A stretch of DNA of 52,429 nucleotides from Candidatus Tetragenococcus pullicola. GTDB lineage: Bacteria; Bacillota; Bacilli; Lactobacillales; Enterococcaceae. Shown piece by piece: positions 17,634 to 27,208 of the stretch. The number at the start of each line of letters is the position of its first letter. Within the stretch, counting starts at the first letter, position 1. The translations under genes and the position numbers were made by a program. Below the pieces are notes generated by a model that worked only from the letters and a program-made list of their open reading frames with translations, was not told where the DNA came from and made no database searches. The stretch lies in assembly GCA_019115705.1 (NCBI GenBank), contig DXDB01000041.1:1-52429 (forward strand), in the 5' to 3' direction.

Positions 17634-18711
17634 CGACTTCCCCTCCATCTTCAATATCAATCCCTAATTGGTCGGTTTGAGAAGCCAATTTTTTATGCAG
17701 TCCTTTGATTCCTGCAGGTTTTTCAACTTCAGGAGCACGAGGATCTAACAACCATGTCTTGGCATAATGCGTATCGTTGACTCTAAACATGGGTGGTTCG
17801 GATTCAAAGTCAATTTTCATAGCATAATTACTTCGCGGTGCAAAGGCATCTCCTTTTATCTCATGATACAAAGAAGGTGGGGCGCCAGGTACGGAATAAA
17901 GTTCATCTCCTCGTTCTGCCAATTGAGGTAAAGCGGAAAGCAAACTCCAAGTATACGGATGGCGTGGATCATAAAAGATATCTTCTACTGTTCCCGTTTC
18001 AATAATTTGGCCAGCGTACATCACGGCAACACGGTCCGCAATAGACGCAACTACCCCTAAATCATGGGTGATAAAAATAGTCGTAAATTTATACTCTGCT
18101 TGTAATTCACGAATCAGTTCCAAAATTTGTGCTTGAATGGTTACATCTAATGCTGTTGTTGGTTCGTCACAGATTAAAATTTTAGGACGACAAGCTAACG
18201 CAATGGCGATAACGATCCGTTGGCGCATTCCCCCTGAATATTGGAAAGGATATTCTTCATATCGCGTTTCAGCATTGGGGATACCCGTACGTTTCATTAA
18301 ATCAATAGCCATACGACGAGCTTCTTTTTTTGATTTATTTTGATGCTTAATAATAACTTCTGAGATTTGTGAGCCAATTGTTTTGATAGGATTTAATGAA
18401 GTCATAGGATCTTGGAAAATTGTAGCAATTTCTTTTCCTCGAATACCTTCCCACTCTTTATCCTTCTTTAATTCTGTTAATTCTTTGCCATTGTAAACAA
18501 TGGACCCATTTGTTATTTCTCCATTGTCTTCTAGCATACCAGTGAAGGTCCGTGTTAACACGGACTTTCCTGAGCCAGACTCACCTACAATGGCAAAGGT
18601 TTCTTGATCTTTGAGCTCTAGAGATACATCACGGATTGCTTTTAATTCCCGATCACGTACTTTAAAACTCACAGAAACGTGTTCTGCTTTTAGTATCGTT
18701 TTTTTCTCCAT
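17626..18711 (-). CDS. oppD: Oligopeptide ABC transporter ATP-binding protein OppD
   Basis: The second transporter ATPase, about 361 residues. It has Walker [10 protein letters not shown], signature [14 protein letters not shown], Walker [12 protein letters not shown] and ITHDLGVV, then the family's peptide-transporter C-terminal segment ([13 protein letters not shown]) and a long tail with no CxxxC motif of the iron-sulphur-binding type. Two adjacent ATGs occur at 18714 and 18711; the second has better spacing from AAGGAGG. It starts 12 bases after oppC and overlaps oppF. The length agrees with AmiE-type proteins of streptococci. Confidence 0.94.
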   Translation of the reverse strand: MEKKTILKAEHVSVSFKVRDRELKAIRDVSLELKDQETFAIVGESGSGKSVLTRTFTGMLEDNGEITNGSIVYNGKELTELKKDKEWEGIRGKEIATIFQDPMTSLNPIKTIGSQISEVIIKHQNKSKKEARRMAIDLMKRTGIPNAETRYEEYPFQYSGGMRQRIVIAIALACRPKILICDEPTTALDVTIQAQILELIRELQAEYKFTTIFITHDLGVVASIADRVAVMYAGQIIETGTVEDIFYDPRHPYTWSLLSALPQLAERGDELYSVPGAPPSLYHEIKGDAFAPRSNYAMKIDFESEPPMFRVNDTHYAKTWLLDPRAPEVEKPAGIKGLHKKLASQTDQLGIDIEDGGEVVV

Positions 18712-18722
18712 CATGTACCTCC

Positions 18723-19658
18723 TTACATATGAGTTCTAGGATCAGCAGCATCTGCTAATGTTTGTCCAACAATATAAAGTGAAATTGAAACAAGTGCCAA
18801 TACGATTACTGGAATCCAAAATAAATATGGATAATTCCCCATGTTATTTGTATAGTCAGAAATCAAACGACCTAATGAAGGGACGTTTGCATTCAACCCA
18901 ACGCCTAAAAATGATAGGAACGTTTCATAGGAAATGTAAGCAGGCAATTCACGAGATAGACTGGTTACAATAACTGATGTCAAATAAGGCATGATATTAC
19001 GTGGCAATAACCGTTTCATTGGAGTCCCTAACGCTTGAGAAGCTAAATTATATTCTCGATCGCGCATGATCATTACTTGTACACGAATAAAATAAGCCGT
19101 ACCTAACCAACCAGTGATACACATGGCAAAAATCAAGTTCCAAAAACCATTACCGAATGAATAAGACAAGACCATTACGATTAAAAGTTGAGGGATATTA
19201 CTAATCACATTGTAAACTTCAATCATAAAGCGGTCGATTTTTTTCGAAAATCCCCAAACAGCTCCAATGATCACACCAATTACAGTATTGATCGTTGTTG
19301 CCAAAACAGCAATGGATATTGAAGTTCTGGCACCAGCCCAAACAGCATCAAACAGAGACATCCCATTCTTATCTGTTCCAAACCATTCTTGAAGACTAGG
19401 TGGATTATAACGACGACTAAAATCATTGATGTTTTCAACATTCATAAAGTCATACCCACTAAATAGCGGTTGAATGAAAGACATCAGCAAAATAGCAACC
19501 ATTAAAATCAACATTGCAATAGCAGTTTTACTTGAGAAAAACTTACGGGAAACTGCTCGCCAGTATGAATATTTAGGGGTGTCGATTACTTCTGATTCCA
19601 GAGAGTCAGTTTTGACAAACGTAAAATCATCTTTTGTGTGGTTATCACTAACTTCCAT
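18723..19658 (-). CDS. oppC: Oligopeptide ABC transporter permease OppC
   Basis: A 311-residue inner permease subunit. An N-terminal cytoplasmic stretch leads into TM1 (about 43-65), followed by an extracellular segment with WFGTDKNG typical of OppC, then five further helices. The coupling motif that contacts the ATPases reads [19 protein letters not shown]. It pairs with OppB to form the channel. It lies 2 bases after oppB and 12 before oppD, so it is tightly co-expressed. Its size matches AmiD. Confidence 0.94.
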   Translation of the reverse strand: MEVSDNHTKDDFTFVKTDSLESEVIDTPKYSYWRAVSRKFFSSKTAIAMLILMVAILLMSFIQPLFSGYDFMNVENINDFSRRYNPPSLQEWFGTDKNGMSLFDAVWAGARTSISIAVLATTINTVIGVIIGAVWGFSKKIDRFMIEVYNVISNIPQLLIVMVLSYSFGNGFWNLIFAMCITGWLGTAYFIRVQVMIMRDREYNLASQALGTPMKRLLPRNIMPYLTSVIVTSLSRELPAYISYETFLSFLGVGLNANVPSLGRLISDYTNNMGNYPYLFWIPVIVLALVSISLYIVGQTLADAADPRTHM

Positions 19659-19660
19659 GA

Positions 19661-21136
19661 CTACTCTCCTTTATCTGATAGATTAATTCTTGGATCGACT
19701 TGTACCATTAATAAATCACCAAACAAATTACTGAAAACAGCAATAATGGTAAAGAAGAAGACGATCCCGATTACTAAGGTATTGTTGTGGGCACTAATCG
19801 AATCAGGCAACATTTTACCCATTCCTGGAGCAGCAAAAACTGTTTCAGTGATTGTTGCTCCAGTGATAGCCCCAATGACCATTCCAGGTATTTGGTTCAC
19901 GATTGGAATTGAAGCATTTTTAAAGATATGTTTTCTTGAGATTTCTCCTGAGCTCAATCCCTTAGCCTTGGCAAACTTCACATAATCTGAAGATTGTTGG
20001 TCAATCATGTAACGACGGATCCAAATAACAAGTCCTGAAACTGATAATAAGCCCAGAATTACTGTTGGTAAAACATAAGACCGAATATTTTGCGCACCTA
20101 AAGTAGGGAAACTATCTGGCAAGTTCAGCAAACGACTTCCTATAAAGCGGAAGAAATAGATGAAGGCCAAACTTGGTACCGAAATCAGCACCGTTACAAT
20201 TCCTATCCCAAAGCGATCGACAAATTTTCCTTTAAAACGAGCCATTAATACGGCCGAAGGAATTGAAATCAAGTAGGTTAAAATCACACCGACAAGTCCC
20301 ATGCGTAAAGAAATTCCGACCATTGATGGATCACGGTGGTTACTTTTAGTAACTACATAATTATCATCAAAGAAATTCTTATCGCGATCGCTCACATTTT
20401 TAGTCTGTTGATATCTTCTAGAATAAACATCGATTGATGATCTAGATACTTTACCATTGGAAAATTTTGTTTCTTTACTATCAGCTTTTCCTTGGCCGTC
20501 TGTCATGACGTCGATAACATTTTGACCTGCAAAGGTTGGATAAGAATAACCCAAATTCATATGCAAGAAGTTTTGATGAATATAAGGAAATTGACTATTG
20601 AAATAAATTTGATACTTGTATTCCGTTCCTGAACCAACTAAGGCCCATCCAACCAATTCATCTTTTTGAATTTTAAGGGAACGTTTTAAATCCGGATTGT
20701 CTGGATCTTTGATTTTCCAGGGATGGTCCAATTCAAACATATTTCCATAAAATCGTCCGACACGTCTCCACAATGGAATCTCTTTGGTGGCGTAATAATT
20801 GCCGCTGATTTGAAATTCTTGGAGATCCCAATCATTTTCATCGGCCCATTTTTGCAATGTCTCTGTATCCTCAACTGTTGCTTCTGGATATTCTTCACGT
20901 ACATGGTCGATCAATTGTTTGGAGTTATAATATTCAATATACCCCATGCGCCGAAAAGCAGTATTGGTATACTCGGCTAATTCATCCGGTTTCCCTTTTA
21001 ATTTACTGTAGTTTGGGTCTTCTTGGAATATCGCTCGCCGTGGGACCATAGTAAAAATTATACCATAGACGATTGTTGTTACTAGAAAAATACTCAAAAT
21101 TGAGCGTAGTATTCGATTAAACACATATCGTTTCAA
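19661..21136 (-). CDS. oppB: Oligopeptide ABC transporter permease OppB (long AmiC type)
   Basis: A 491-residue permease. TM1 (about 10-30) is followed by an extracellular insertion of about 200 residues, rich in charged and aromatic residues, then the canonical helices. The coupling loop reads [24 protein letters not shown]. The insertion makes it much longer than a standard OppB (about 300) but equal to streptococcal AmiC (about 500), so this is an Ami-type importer. The start is a TTG at 21136, with AGGG 7 bases before it; the open frame extends upstream into oppA but has no plausible start there. Signals such as peptide pheromones may enter this way. Confidence 0.92.
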   Translation of the reverse strand: MKRYVFNRILRSILSIFLVTTIVYGIIFTMVPRRAIFQEDPNYSKLKGKPDELAEYTNTAFRRMGYIEYYNSKQLIDHVREEYPEATVEDTETLQKWADENDWDLQEFQISGNYYATKEIPLWRRVGRFYGNMFELDHPWKIKDPDNPDLKRSLKIQKDELVGWALVGSGTEYKYQIYFNSQFPYIHQNFLHMNLGYSYPTFAGQNVIDVMTDGQGKADSKETKFSNGKVSRSSIDVYSRRYQQTKNVSDRDKNFFDDNYVVTKSNHRDPSMVGISLRMGLVGVILTYLISIPSAVLMARFKGKFVDRFGIGIVTVLISVPSLAFIYFFRFIGSRLLNLPDSFPTLGAQNIRSYVLPTVILGLLSVSGLVIWIRRYMIDQQSSDYVKFAKAKGLSSGEISRKHIFKNASIPIVNQIPGMVIGAITGATITETVFAAPGMGKMLPDSISAHNNTLVIGIVFFFTIIAVFSNLFGDLLMVQVDPRINLSDKGE

Positions 21137-21172
21137 GGTCTTCCCTACTTTCTTAATGCGGTTATGTACGTA

Positions 21173-21198
21173 AAAAAAGGCTAATGCTAGCCTTTTTT
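21173..21198 (-). terminator. Intra-operon terminator between oppA and oppB
   Basis: An 11-bp perfect stem (21173-21183 with 21188-21198, loop of 4) ends in seven T on the minus strand. It would stop part of the transcripts after oppA, giving more binding protein than permease and ATPase, a common design in binding-protein transporters. Confidence 0.85.
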
Positions 21199-21212
21199 CA
21201 CTTTTAAAACTC

Positions 21213-23255
21213 TTACTCAGAAAGAACGCCGCCAGTTTCAGCTGCTTTCTTATTACTTTCTTCTTTTTCTGTTTCCCATTTTTCTTTGGCTTGATCATAT
21301 TGATCAGTCGTCACTGCTTCATCTTGAAGTTGGACGAATTTCAAACGACCAGGAGATCCACCGGCATTTGTTATACCAGCCCAAGAGTAGGAGCCACTAA
21401 ATGGTACCACATTGGTTACTGCTGGAACACCACCATTAGAATAAATTGGAACTTGCAAGACATTGTCTAATAACCAAGCTTCTGCGTCAGCATAAGCTGT
21501 GTAACGCGCATCCACTTCATCCGTTCCTCTAATGTCATTAGCTTTATCTAACAAATCATCAAAATCTGTCAAATTCAAGGCTTTTTTAGCATCTACAGAT
21601 GGGTCATCCCCTTGAACAGTTTCTGTTCCTTCAAGACCAAGGGTATGCAACATATCGCCATTTTTAGAATTATAAACATTTAAATAGCTCGATGGATCGA
21701 CAAAGTCAGGACCCCAACCAGAAGCTGTTGAGATATCGAAATCAGAAGCAGCACCAGTTGCTGCTTGATAGGTTGCAGCTAAATATTTATCTTCGCTTAA
21801 TAATTGGATATCGACAACAACATTATCTGATCCAACAGAGTCTTCAATAGTGCTCTTCAAAGATTTCATGGCACTCACTTGGATATCGGAGTCGCCTCGA
21901 ACTGGTAAGTCTAGGTGTATTGGGAATTCAACACCATCAGCTTCTAGGGCTTCTTTTGCTTTATCCATATATTCTGCTGCTTTTTCAGCATTATAGTAGC
22001 CATCTTGAGCTTCTGAAAAGTCTACATCGCCAAAAGCGTCTTCGTCTAAAGCTTTTGTCTTTTCAGCAACTGTGTCCCCATAAGGTTTTCCGTCGATTGA
22101 CACAAATTCATTTGGAATCCATGTATTACGTAATGAGTTTTCAGCACCTTCGTCCCCAACGTTTTGCGCATTGTACGAACGTTTGTCAAAGCCAAACAAA
22201 ATTGCAAGTCTAAAGTCGCGGTTAAGAATTGCTTTTTTCGTTGATTCTTTTTGAGCATCCGTTTCTTTAGAAGTTGCTTCATAACTACCCCGACTAAAGT
22301 TAAAGGTCATATTAAACGTAGAAGCACCCGGTTCTGACCAAGTAATACTATCACCATAGTCAGCCGTAACATCTTTATAGCCAGCTGAGTTTGGATAAAC
22401 TCGAGCCATCGTATAATCACCGTTGGCATAAGATCTAAACAAGCCATCTGGATCTTTTCCATCAAAATACGTCATTTTTACTTCTTGGATATGAACATTA
22501 TCAGCATCCCAATAAGATGGATTTGCTTCATATTCAATAACAGATTTGGCCGTATTATTTGTCAATAGATAAGGGCCATTATACAAAATACCTTCAGGTT
22601 CTGGCGTACCAAAACTATCTTGTTTGGAATCTAAGAAATCTTTATTAACCGGATAAAGAATTCCATAGGTTGTTTTTGAATTCCAATACGATTCAGGTTC
22701 ATTCAAGGTATATTCTAACGTATAATCATCAACTGCTTTAACACCAACTGTTGAAAAATCATCTGTTTTACCAGCAACATAATCAGACAAACCTGCGATA
22801 CTGCCTGCAACGATGTATAACGTTTCAGACTGTTCAGCTACGGCATGTTCTAATCCAGTTACCCAGTCATTAGCTGTTACTTCAGCACCATAATCGTTAC
22901 CTTCGTTGTCTACCCATTGAACACCTTCACGAATATGATAGGTATAAGTAAGCCCATCATCACTAACTTCCCAAGATTCTGCCATAGCAGGAATCAAGTT
23001 CCCATACTCATCATTTTCAAACAAGCCATCCACAAAGTTTGTGTAATGTTCATTGTTTGTTGAACGTTGTGAAACAGTGTAGTCCATGTTATCCATATCT
23101 GTTGAATAAACGTAACTGTACACATCTGAAGAACCAGCGTCACTGCCGCCATTATCTCCGCTAGCATTTCCGCTATCATCTGTACCACCACTACCACAGG
23201 CGGCCAAGACAAACGTGCTAGCTAATAAAGTAACCAAAAACTTTCTTGCTTTCAT
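21213..23255 (-). CDS. oppA: Oligopeptide-binding lipoprotein OppA
   Basis: A 680-residue extracellular solute-binding lipoprotein that captures peptides for OppBCDF. A basic N-terminus and hydrophobic core lead to the lipobox LAAC (Cys about 20), where signal peptidase II would cut. A Gly/Ser/Asp-rich linker follows. The body shows family-5 binding-protein features such as EWVS-like AESWEVSDDGLTYTYHIREG and the late segment VPIYSNGGVPAV. The length is close to AmiA of streptococci. It has a strong GGAGGGG site, is first in the operon, and is set apart from oppB by a terminator-like hairpin. Confidence 0.96.
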   Translation of the reverse strand: MKARKFLVTLLASTFVLAACGSGGTDDSGNASGDNGGSDAGSSDVYSYVYSTDMDNMDYTVSQRSTNNEHYTNFVDGLFENDEYGNLIPAMAESWEVSDDGLTYTYHIREGVQWVDNEGNDYGAEVTANDWVTGLEHAVAEQSETLYIVAGSIAGLSDYVAGKTDDFSTVGVKAVDDYTLEYTLNEPESYWNSKTTYGILYPVNKDFLDSKQDSFGTPEPEGILYNGPYLLTNNTAKSVIEYEANPSYWDADNVHIQEVKMTYFDGKDPDGLFRSYANGDYTMARVYPNSAGYKDVTADYGDSITWSEPGASTFNMTFNFSRGSYEATSKETDAQKESTKKAILNRDFRLAILFGFDKRSYNAQNVGDEGAENSLRNTWIPNEFVSIDGKPYGDTVAEKTKALDEDAFGDVDFSEAQDGYYNAEKAAEYMDKAKEALEADGVEFPIHLDLPVRGDSDIQVSAMKSLKSTIEDSVGSDNVVVDIQLLSEDKYLAATYQAATGAASDFDISTASGWGPDFVDPSSYLNVYNSKNGDMLHTLGLEGTETVQGDDPSVDAKKALNLTDFDDLLDKANDIRGTDEVDARYTAYADAEAWLLDNVLQVPIYSNGGVPAVTNVVPFSGSYSWAGITNAGGSPGRLKFVQLQDEAVTTDQYDQAKEKWETEKEESNKKAAETGGVLSE

Positions 23256-23339
23256 GTATACCCCTCCATCTTTTTTTCACTCTCTTTTTTCTCTGAATGT
23301 TCCAACAAAATTATCAGAAAATTAGATAAGTATGGAGAA

Positions 23340-23368
23340 ATGATACAAAACTTTTATACATTAGTCAA
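23340..23368 (-). promoter_or_regulatory. Promoter of the opp operon
   Basis: On the minus strand, TTGACT (23363-23368) is 17 bases from TATCAT (23340-23345). The predicted transcript start is about 78 bases before oppA. The rest of this 311-base gap, up to the acpP terminator, is AT-rich; another TATAAT at about 23464 has no clear -35, and no riboswitch or T-box was recognised. Confidence 0.7.
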
Positions 23369-23528
23369 TCATTTTTTAATAATTAATTAATGAACAATGG
23401 AATTAAACCGCTTTTTTTGAGTTTTTAGTGAAGAAATGCTAAATTGTTTCTAATATCTGAAAATTATACAAAGCCTTGCAACTTTTCACATTTTAAAAAA
23501 TTGCACTTTCTTGCAAGCTAAAAAACAA

Positions 23529-23565
23529 AAAAGTCGATCCTCATCAAAAAGCAGGATCGATTCTT
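23529..23565 (-). terminator. Terminator after acpP
   Basis: Arms 23533-23541 and 23553-23561 (TCGATCCT/AGGATCGA core) form a stem with an A/T-rich base, followed by a T run on the minus strand. It adjoins the acpP stop at 23567. Confidence 0.85.
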
Positions 23566-23566
23566 T

Positions 23567-23809
23567 TTATTTTACATGAGCAGTGATATAATCGACAGCG
23601 GCACCAACTGTCTGAAGATTTTCAGCATCTTCATCAGAAATTTCAGTACCGAATTCTTCTTCTAATTCCAAAACAAATTCCATCACACTGATAGAATCAG
23701 CATTCAAATCATCCTTGATACTCATAGCATCAGTTACTTGATCTGAATTGATTTCAAAGTGATTGGCGATCACATTGGCTACTTTTGCAAATACTTCCTC
23801 ACGCGACAT
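23567..23809 (-). CDS. acpP: Acyl carrier protein (plsX-linked, AcpB-like)
   Basis: An 80-residue acidic carrier protein that holds acyl chains on a phosphopantetheine arm. The attachment serine lies in NADSISVMEF (about 38), which is DSI rather than the common DSL. The ATG at 23809 is preferred: GGAGGTG lies 7 bases before it, whereas the upstream GTG is inside that site. Enterococci carry one carrier protein gene in the fatty-acid synthesis operon and a second beside plsX, reported to serve uptake of exogenous fatty acids; position suggests this is the second type. It follows plsX by about 106 bases. Confidence 0.92.
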   Translation of the reverse strand: MSREEVFAKVANVIANHFEINSDQVTDAMSIKDDLNADSISVMEFVLELEEEFGTEISDEDAENLQTVGAAVDYITAHVK

Positions 23810-23915
23810 TACATTCACCTCCACGTTATTAAGGAACGCTAAAATAAGCTAACTCATATTTTACGAGTTTTCCTTGTGTTTGTCTAGACTTTTTTATTTG
23901 ACAAACGATTCGACC

Positions 23916-24914
23916 TTACTCAGAAGAATTTTCAAACTTTCTGACCAGTTTACCAACAACGTTACTTTCAAGCATCGTATGAATCTGTGCAATCGTAGCA
24001 GCAACTGCTGTGGCTTTGGTTGCGCCATGCGTTTTAACTACTGGCGCTTTTAAGCCAAACAACACCGCACCGCCATGTTTGGAATAATCCATCTGATTTT
24101 TTAAGCTATCCAACGAATCTTTTATTAAAAGGGCCCCTAGTTTTCCTTTAACACCAGAATCTAAAATTGATTGTTTCAATAAACTAGTAATATTTAAAGC
24201 CGTTCCCTCGATTGATTTTAAAACTGCATTCCCCGTAAATCCATCAGTGACAACCACATCACATACACCACTTAGTAAGTCACGTGCTTCTACATTTCCA
24301 ACAAAATTGATAGTTGTTTCGTCTTTTAGTAATTGAAAAGCTTGCTTGGTTAGCTCGCTTCCTTTAGTATCTTCTGTTCCATTATTAAGTAGGCCGACTT
24401 TCGGTGCTTTGACACCACGAACATTTTCAGCATAAAAAGAACCTAAGATACCATATTGTAGCAAATGTTCCGCTTTATTTTCGGCATTAGCACCAAGATC
24501 AAGCATATCAAATCCTGTCTCTTTCCCCATCACAGGAAGTGTCGACATCAGGCCAGGACGATCAATTCCTTTGATTCGACCTACGATAAATAAACCTGCT
24601 GCTAAAAGGGCTCCAGTATTGCCTGCTGAAAATACGGCATCTGCTTCGCCATTTTTTACGGCTTGAGCTGCCAAGACCATGGAAGCTTGTTTTTTACGTC
24701 GCACGGCTCTCACAGGTTCGTCTTCACTTGTCACCTTTTCATCGGTATGGATGATTTGTACATTCTGTTGGTCAGTTAGATATTTTTGTATTTCAGATTC
24801 TTTCCCATATAATAAAAACTCAATATCGGGAAAATCTTTTTTGGCGAGCATTACGCCCTCCACGATTGCTTGAGGCGCATTGTCTCCTCCCATCGCATCT
24901 ACTGCAATTTTCAT
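23916..24914 (-). CDS. plsX: Phosphate acyltransferase PlsX
   Basis: A 332-residue cytoplasmic enzyme that interconverts acyl-ACP and acyl-phosphate, feeding PlsY in phosphatidic acid synthesis and linking fatty-acid synthesis to uptake. The N-terminal [11 protein letters not shown] and the [13 protein letters not shown] segment are typical, and the length is as expected. An AAGGAGC site precedes the ATG. It lies between recG (140 bases upstream) and the carrier protein gene, with the fatty-acid kinase-like gene three genes up, so acyl-phosphate production and use are clustered. Confidence 0.96.
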   Translation of the reverse strand: MKIAVDAMGGDNAPQAIVEGVMLAKKDFPDIEFLLYGKESEIQKYLTDQQNVQIIHTDEKVTSEDEPVRAVRRKKQASMVLAAQAVKNGEADAVFSAGNTGALLAAGLFIVGRIKGIDRPGLMSTLPVMGKETGFDMLDLGANAENKAEHLLQYGILGSFYAENVRGVKAPKVGLLNNGTEDTKGSELTKQAFQLLKDETTINFVGNVEARDLLSGVCDVVVTDGFTGNAVLKSIEGTALNITSLLKQSILDSGVKGKLGALLIKDSLDSLKNQMDYSKHGGAVLFGLKAPVVKTHGATKATAVAATIAQIHTMLESNVVGKLVRKFENSSE

Positions 24915-25053
24915 CTAAAAAGCTCCTTTTTGATTAAATTCAACCTTAAAAAAATCATATAAACAAATTTAGTATAGCACATTTTCATCGTCCGTCTACC
25001 AATAGTTAAGACACAAGACATCGATTATTTATTTATAGAAGGAAAAGATTCTT

Positions 25054-27084
25054 CTAATCAAAGAAACGATTGCCCTCTTCTCCTAAATGTAAGTAGGCAA
25101 CTAAAGGAGCATACTCTGGTAGGATTTGCCAATTTTTCAGTTGCCAAATCTGCTGGGCTTCCTTTCTGGCTACTTCTAAAATGGTGGCATCAACAACGAT
25201 GTCCGCTGCCGCAAATTCCGGCAATCCTGATTGGCGAAACCCAAACACTTCCCCAGGCCCCCGTAACTCCAAATCTTTTTCACTAACGACAAAACCATTA
25301 TTGGTTTCTGTCATAATTTTCATGCGTTCTTTTCCCATATCATTTTTGGGATTAGCGATTAAAATACAATAAGATGCTTGTGAGCCACGACCGACACGGC
25401 CACGTAACTGATGAAGTTGGGCTAAACCAAATCGATCGGCATCAATGATCAACATTAACGTTGCATTAGGAACATTTACGCCCACTTCAATCACTGTTGT
25501 CGAAACTAATATTTGAAGTTCATTCTCTTTAAAAGTTTCCATAATGACTTCTTTTTCAGCATTTTTCATTTTCCCATGTAAAATTCCCACCTGAAAATCA
25601 GGAGCAAAAAAGTCAGTGAGTTGATTATAAATTTCGACGGCATTTTGAACATCTAGCATTTCCGACTCTTCGATCAAAGGACAAATAACATACATTTGAT
25701 GACCTTTTTCCAGTTCTTTTTTTGCCCATGTCAACACTTGAGTAAGTTGTGGTGGTTTGACCCAACGTGTCTTCACAGGTATACGTCCTGCTGGCATTTC
25801 ATCAATGATTGAAACGTCCATTTCTCCATAAGCTGTGATAGCAAGCGTTCTGGGGATAGGTGTGGCTGTCATGAATAAGACATCTGGTTTCCACCCTTTT
25901 TCACGCAAGATTTTACGTTGATTGACTCCAAAACGATGCTGTTCATCTGTAATCACCAGTCCCAAATTAGAAAATTCTACCCCTTCTTGAATTAAAGCAT
26001 GTGTCCCGACGACAATATCAATTTCTCCATTTTCAAGTTCAGATAAAATTTGTTGTCTTTCTTTTGCTTTCGTTGAACCGGTGAGTAAAGCAACTTGAAC
26101 TTCTAAAGGATCAAATAATTCATTCAAACTTTCAACATGCTGCTGAGCCAATATTTCGGTTGGAACCATTAGTGCCCCTTGAAAGCCCGCTGTCATCGTG
26201 GCGTAAAGTGCAATGGCTGCAACAATGGTTTTGCCACTACCAACATCACCTTGTAACAAACGCTGCATGTGCGAAGGTCTGCGCATATCACGACAAATCT
26301 CATTGGTCACCTTCTTTTGAGCAGTTGTTAATTCAAAAGGAAGAGCATCAATAAACTTTTTTAATCGATCATTATCATAAGCGATGGCTAATCCGTTTTG
26401 TTCGGCTTTTTCTGTTTGTTTCAAGCCTTGAATTTGCATCTGAAATAAAAAAAACTCTTCAAAAACAACTCGTCGTTTTGCCTGATGATATTCTTCTTTA
26501 TCTTTGGGAAAATGCATGGCAAACATTGCCTGTTTCCGATCCAACAATCGATATTTATTCACCAAAGACAAGGGTAAATTTTCTTCAATTTCATCAGAAT
26601 GCTCACCAAAAGCGACTTTGATCAAATCAATCAAGGTACTTTGTCGTACAGACTTATTGACATGATAAATTGGCGCAAAATCACCTGCTTGCCCATTTGC
26701 CAGAATCTTCATACCAGTAAGTGATTGATGTTTAGCATCCCATTTCCCATAAACCGCTAATTCTTCACTGACAATCACTTTATCTTTTAAATAAGGTTGA
26801 TTAAAAAAAGAAACATTAAAAACATCATGATCTTGCATCATACGAAATTGCAATCGTGATTTTTTATATCCAAAGCGATTCACAACTGGAGGAGAGACCA
26901 CCATCCCCTTAATAGTGACTTTTTCTTGATCTAAAATCTCAGTAAGTTGCCTTTCTTTGATATCATCATAACGAAAGGGGTAATACATCAATAAATCTTC
27001 CACTGTTTCAATACCGAGTTCGGCTAATTGTTGTGCTCTTTTTTCACCCACTTTAGGTAGTTCAATAACCGATTGTTTTAGCAT
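25054..27084 (-). CDS. recG: ATP-dependent DNA helicase RecG
   Basis: A 676-residue helicase that regresses stalled replication forks and processes Holliday junctions. An N-terminal wedge/OB domain (about 1-230, beginning with helix-hairpin-helix-like PKVGEKRAQQLAELGI) precedes the helicase core: Walker A QGDVGSGKT (about 280), the Walker B variant DEQH (about 384), TATPIPRT, and the C-terminal QLRGRVGRG. The ATG at 27084 has GGAGGACAC before it; an earlier in-frame ATG would add 13 residues and lacks such a site. The gap to fakA holds a terminator. Confidence 0.96.
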   Translation of the reverse strand: MLKQSVIELPKVGEKRAQQLAELGIETVEDLLMYYPFRYDDIKERQLTEILDQEKVTIKGMVVSPPVVNRFGYKKSRLQFRMMQDHDVFNVSFFNQPYLKDKVIVSEELAVYGKWDAKHQSLTGMKILANGQAGDFAPIYHVNKSVRQSTLIDLIKVAFGEHSDEIEENLPLSLVNKYRLLDRKQAMFAMHFPKDKEEYHQAKRRVVFEEFFLFQMQIQGLKQTEKAEQNGLAIAYDNDRLKKFIDALPFELTTAQKKVTNEICRDMRRPSHMQRLLQGDVGSGKTIVAAIALYATMTAGFQGALMVPTEILAQQHVESLNELFDPLEVQVALLTGSTKAKERQQILSELENGEIDIVVGTHALIQEGVEFSNLGLVITDEQHRFGVNQRKILREKGWKPDVLFMTATPIPRTLAITAYGEMDVSIIDEMPAGRIPVKTRWVKPPQLTQVLTWAKKELEKGHQMYVICPLIEESEMLDVQNAVEIYNQLTDFFAPDFQVGILHGKMKNAEKEVIMETFKENELQILVSTTVIEVGVNVPNATLMLIIDADRFGLAQLHQLRGRVGRGSQASYCILIANPKNDMGKERMKIMTETNNGFVVSEKDLELRGPGEVFGFRQSGLPEFAAADIVVDATILEVARKEAQQIWQLKNWQILPEYAPLVAYLHLGEEGNRFFD

Positions 27085-27124
27085 CGTGTGTCCTCCTTCC
27101 TTTTTTTTGATTATCGCATTCACT

Positions 27125-27171
27125 TAAAAAAGCTTGGCACAAACATTTAGGCGTCTGACCAAGCTTTCTTT
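27125..27171 (-). terminator. Terminator between fakA-like gene and recG
   Basis: A 12-base left arm at 27126-27137 pairs with 27159-27170 (CTTGG/CCAAG core, about 9 strong pairs) around a 21-base loop, with a T run at the end on the minus strand. Confidence 0.75.
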
Positions 27172-27208
27172 ATTTTGTGCGCCTATCATTGAGGTACGCA
27201 TTTTATGG

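Noticed and set aside
23256..23528. A riboswitch or T-box before oppA
   Set aside because: No T-box sequence, conserved core or terminator-antiterminator pair was found; only a promoter and a short leader are supported.
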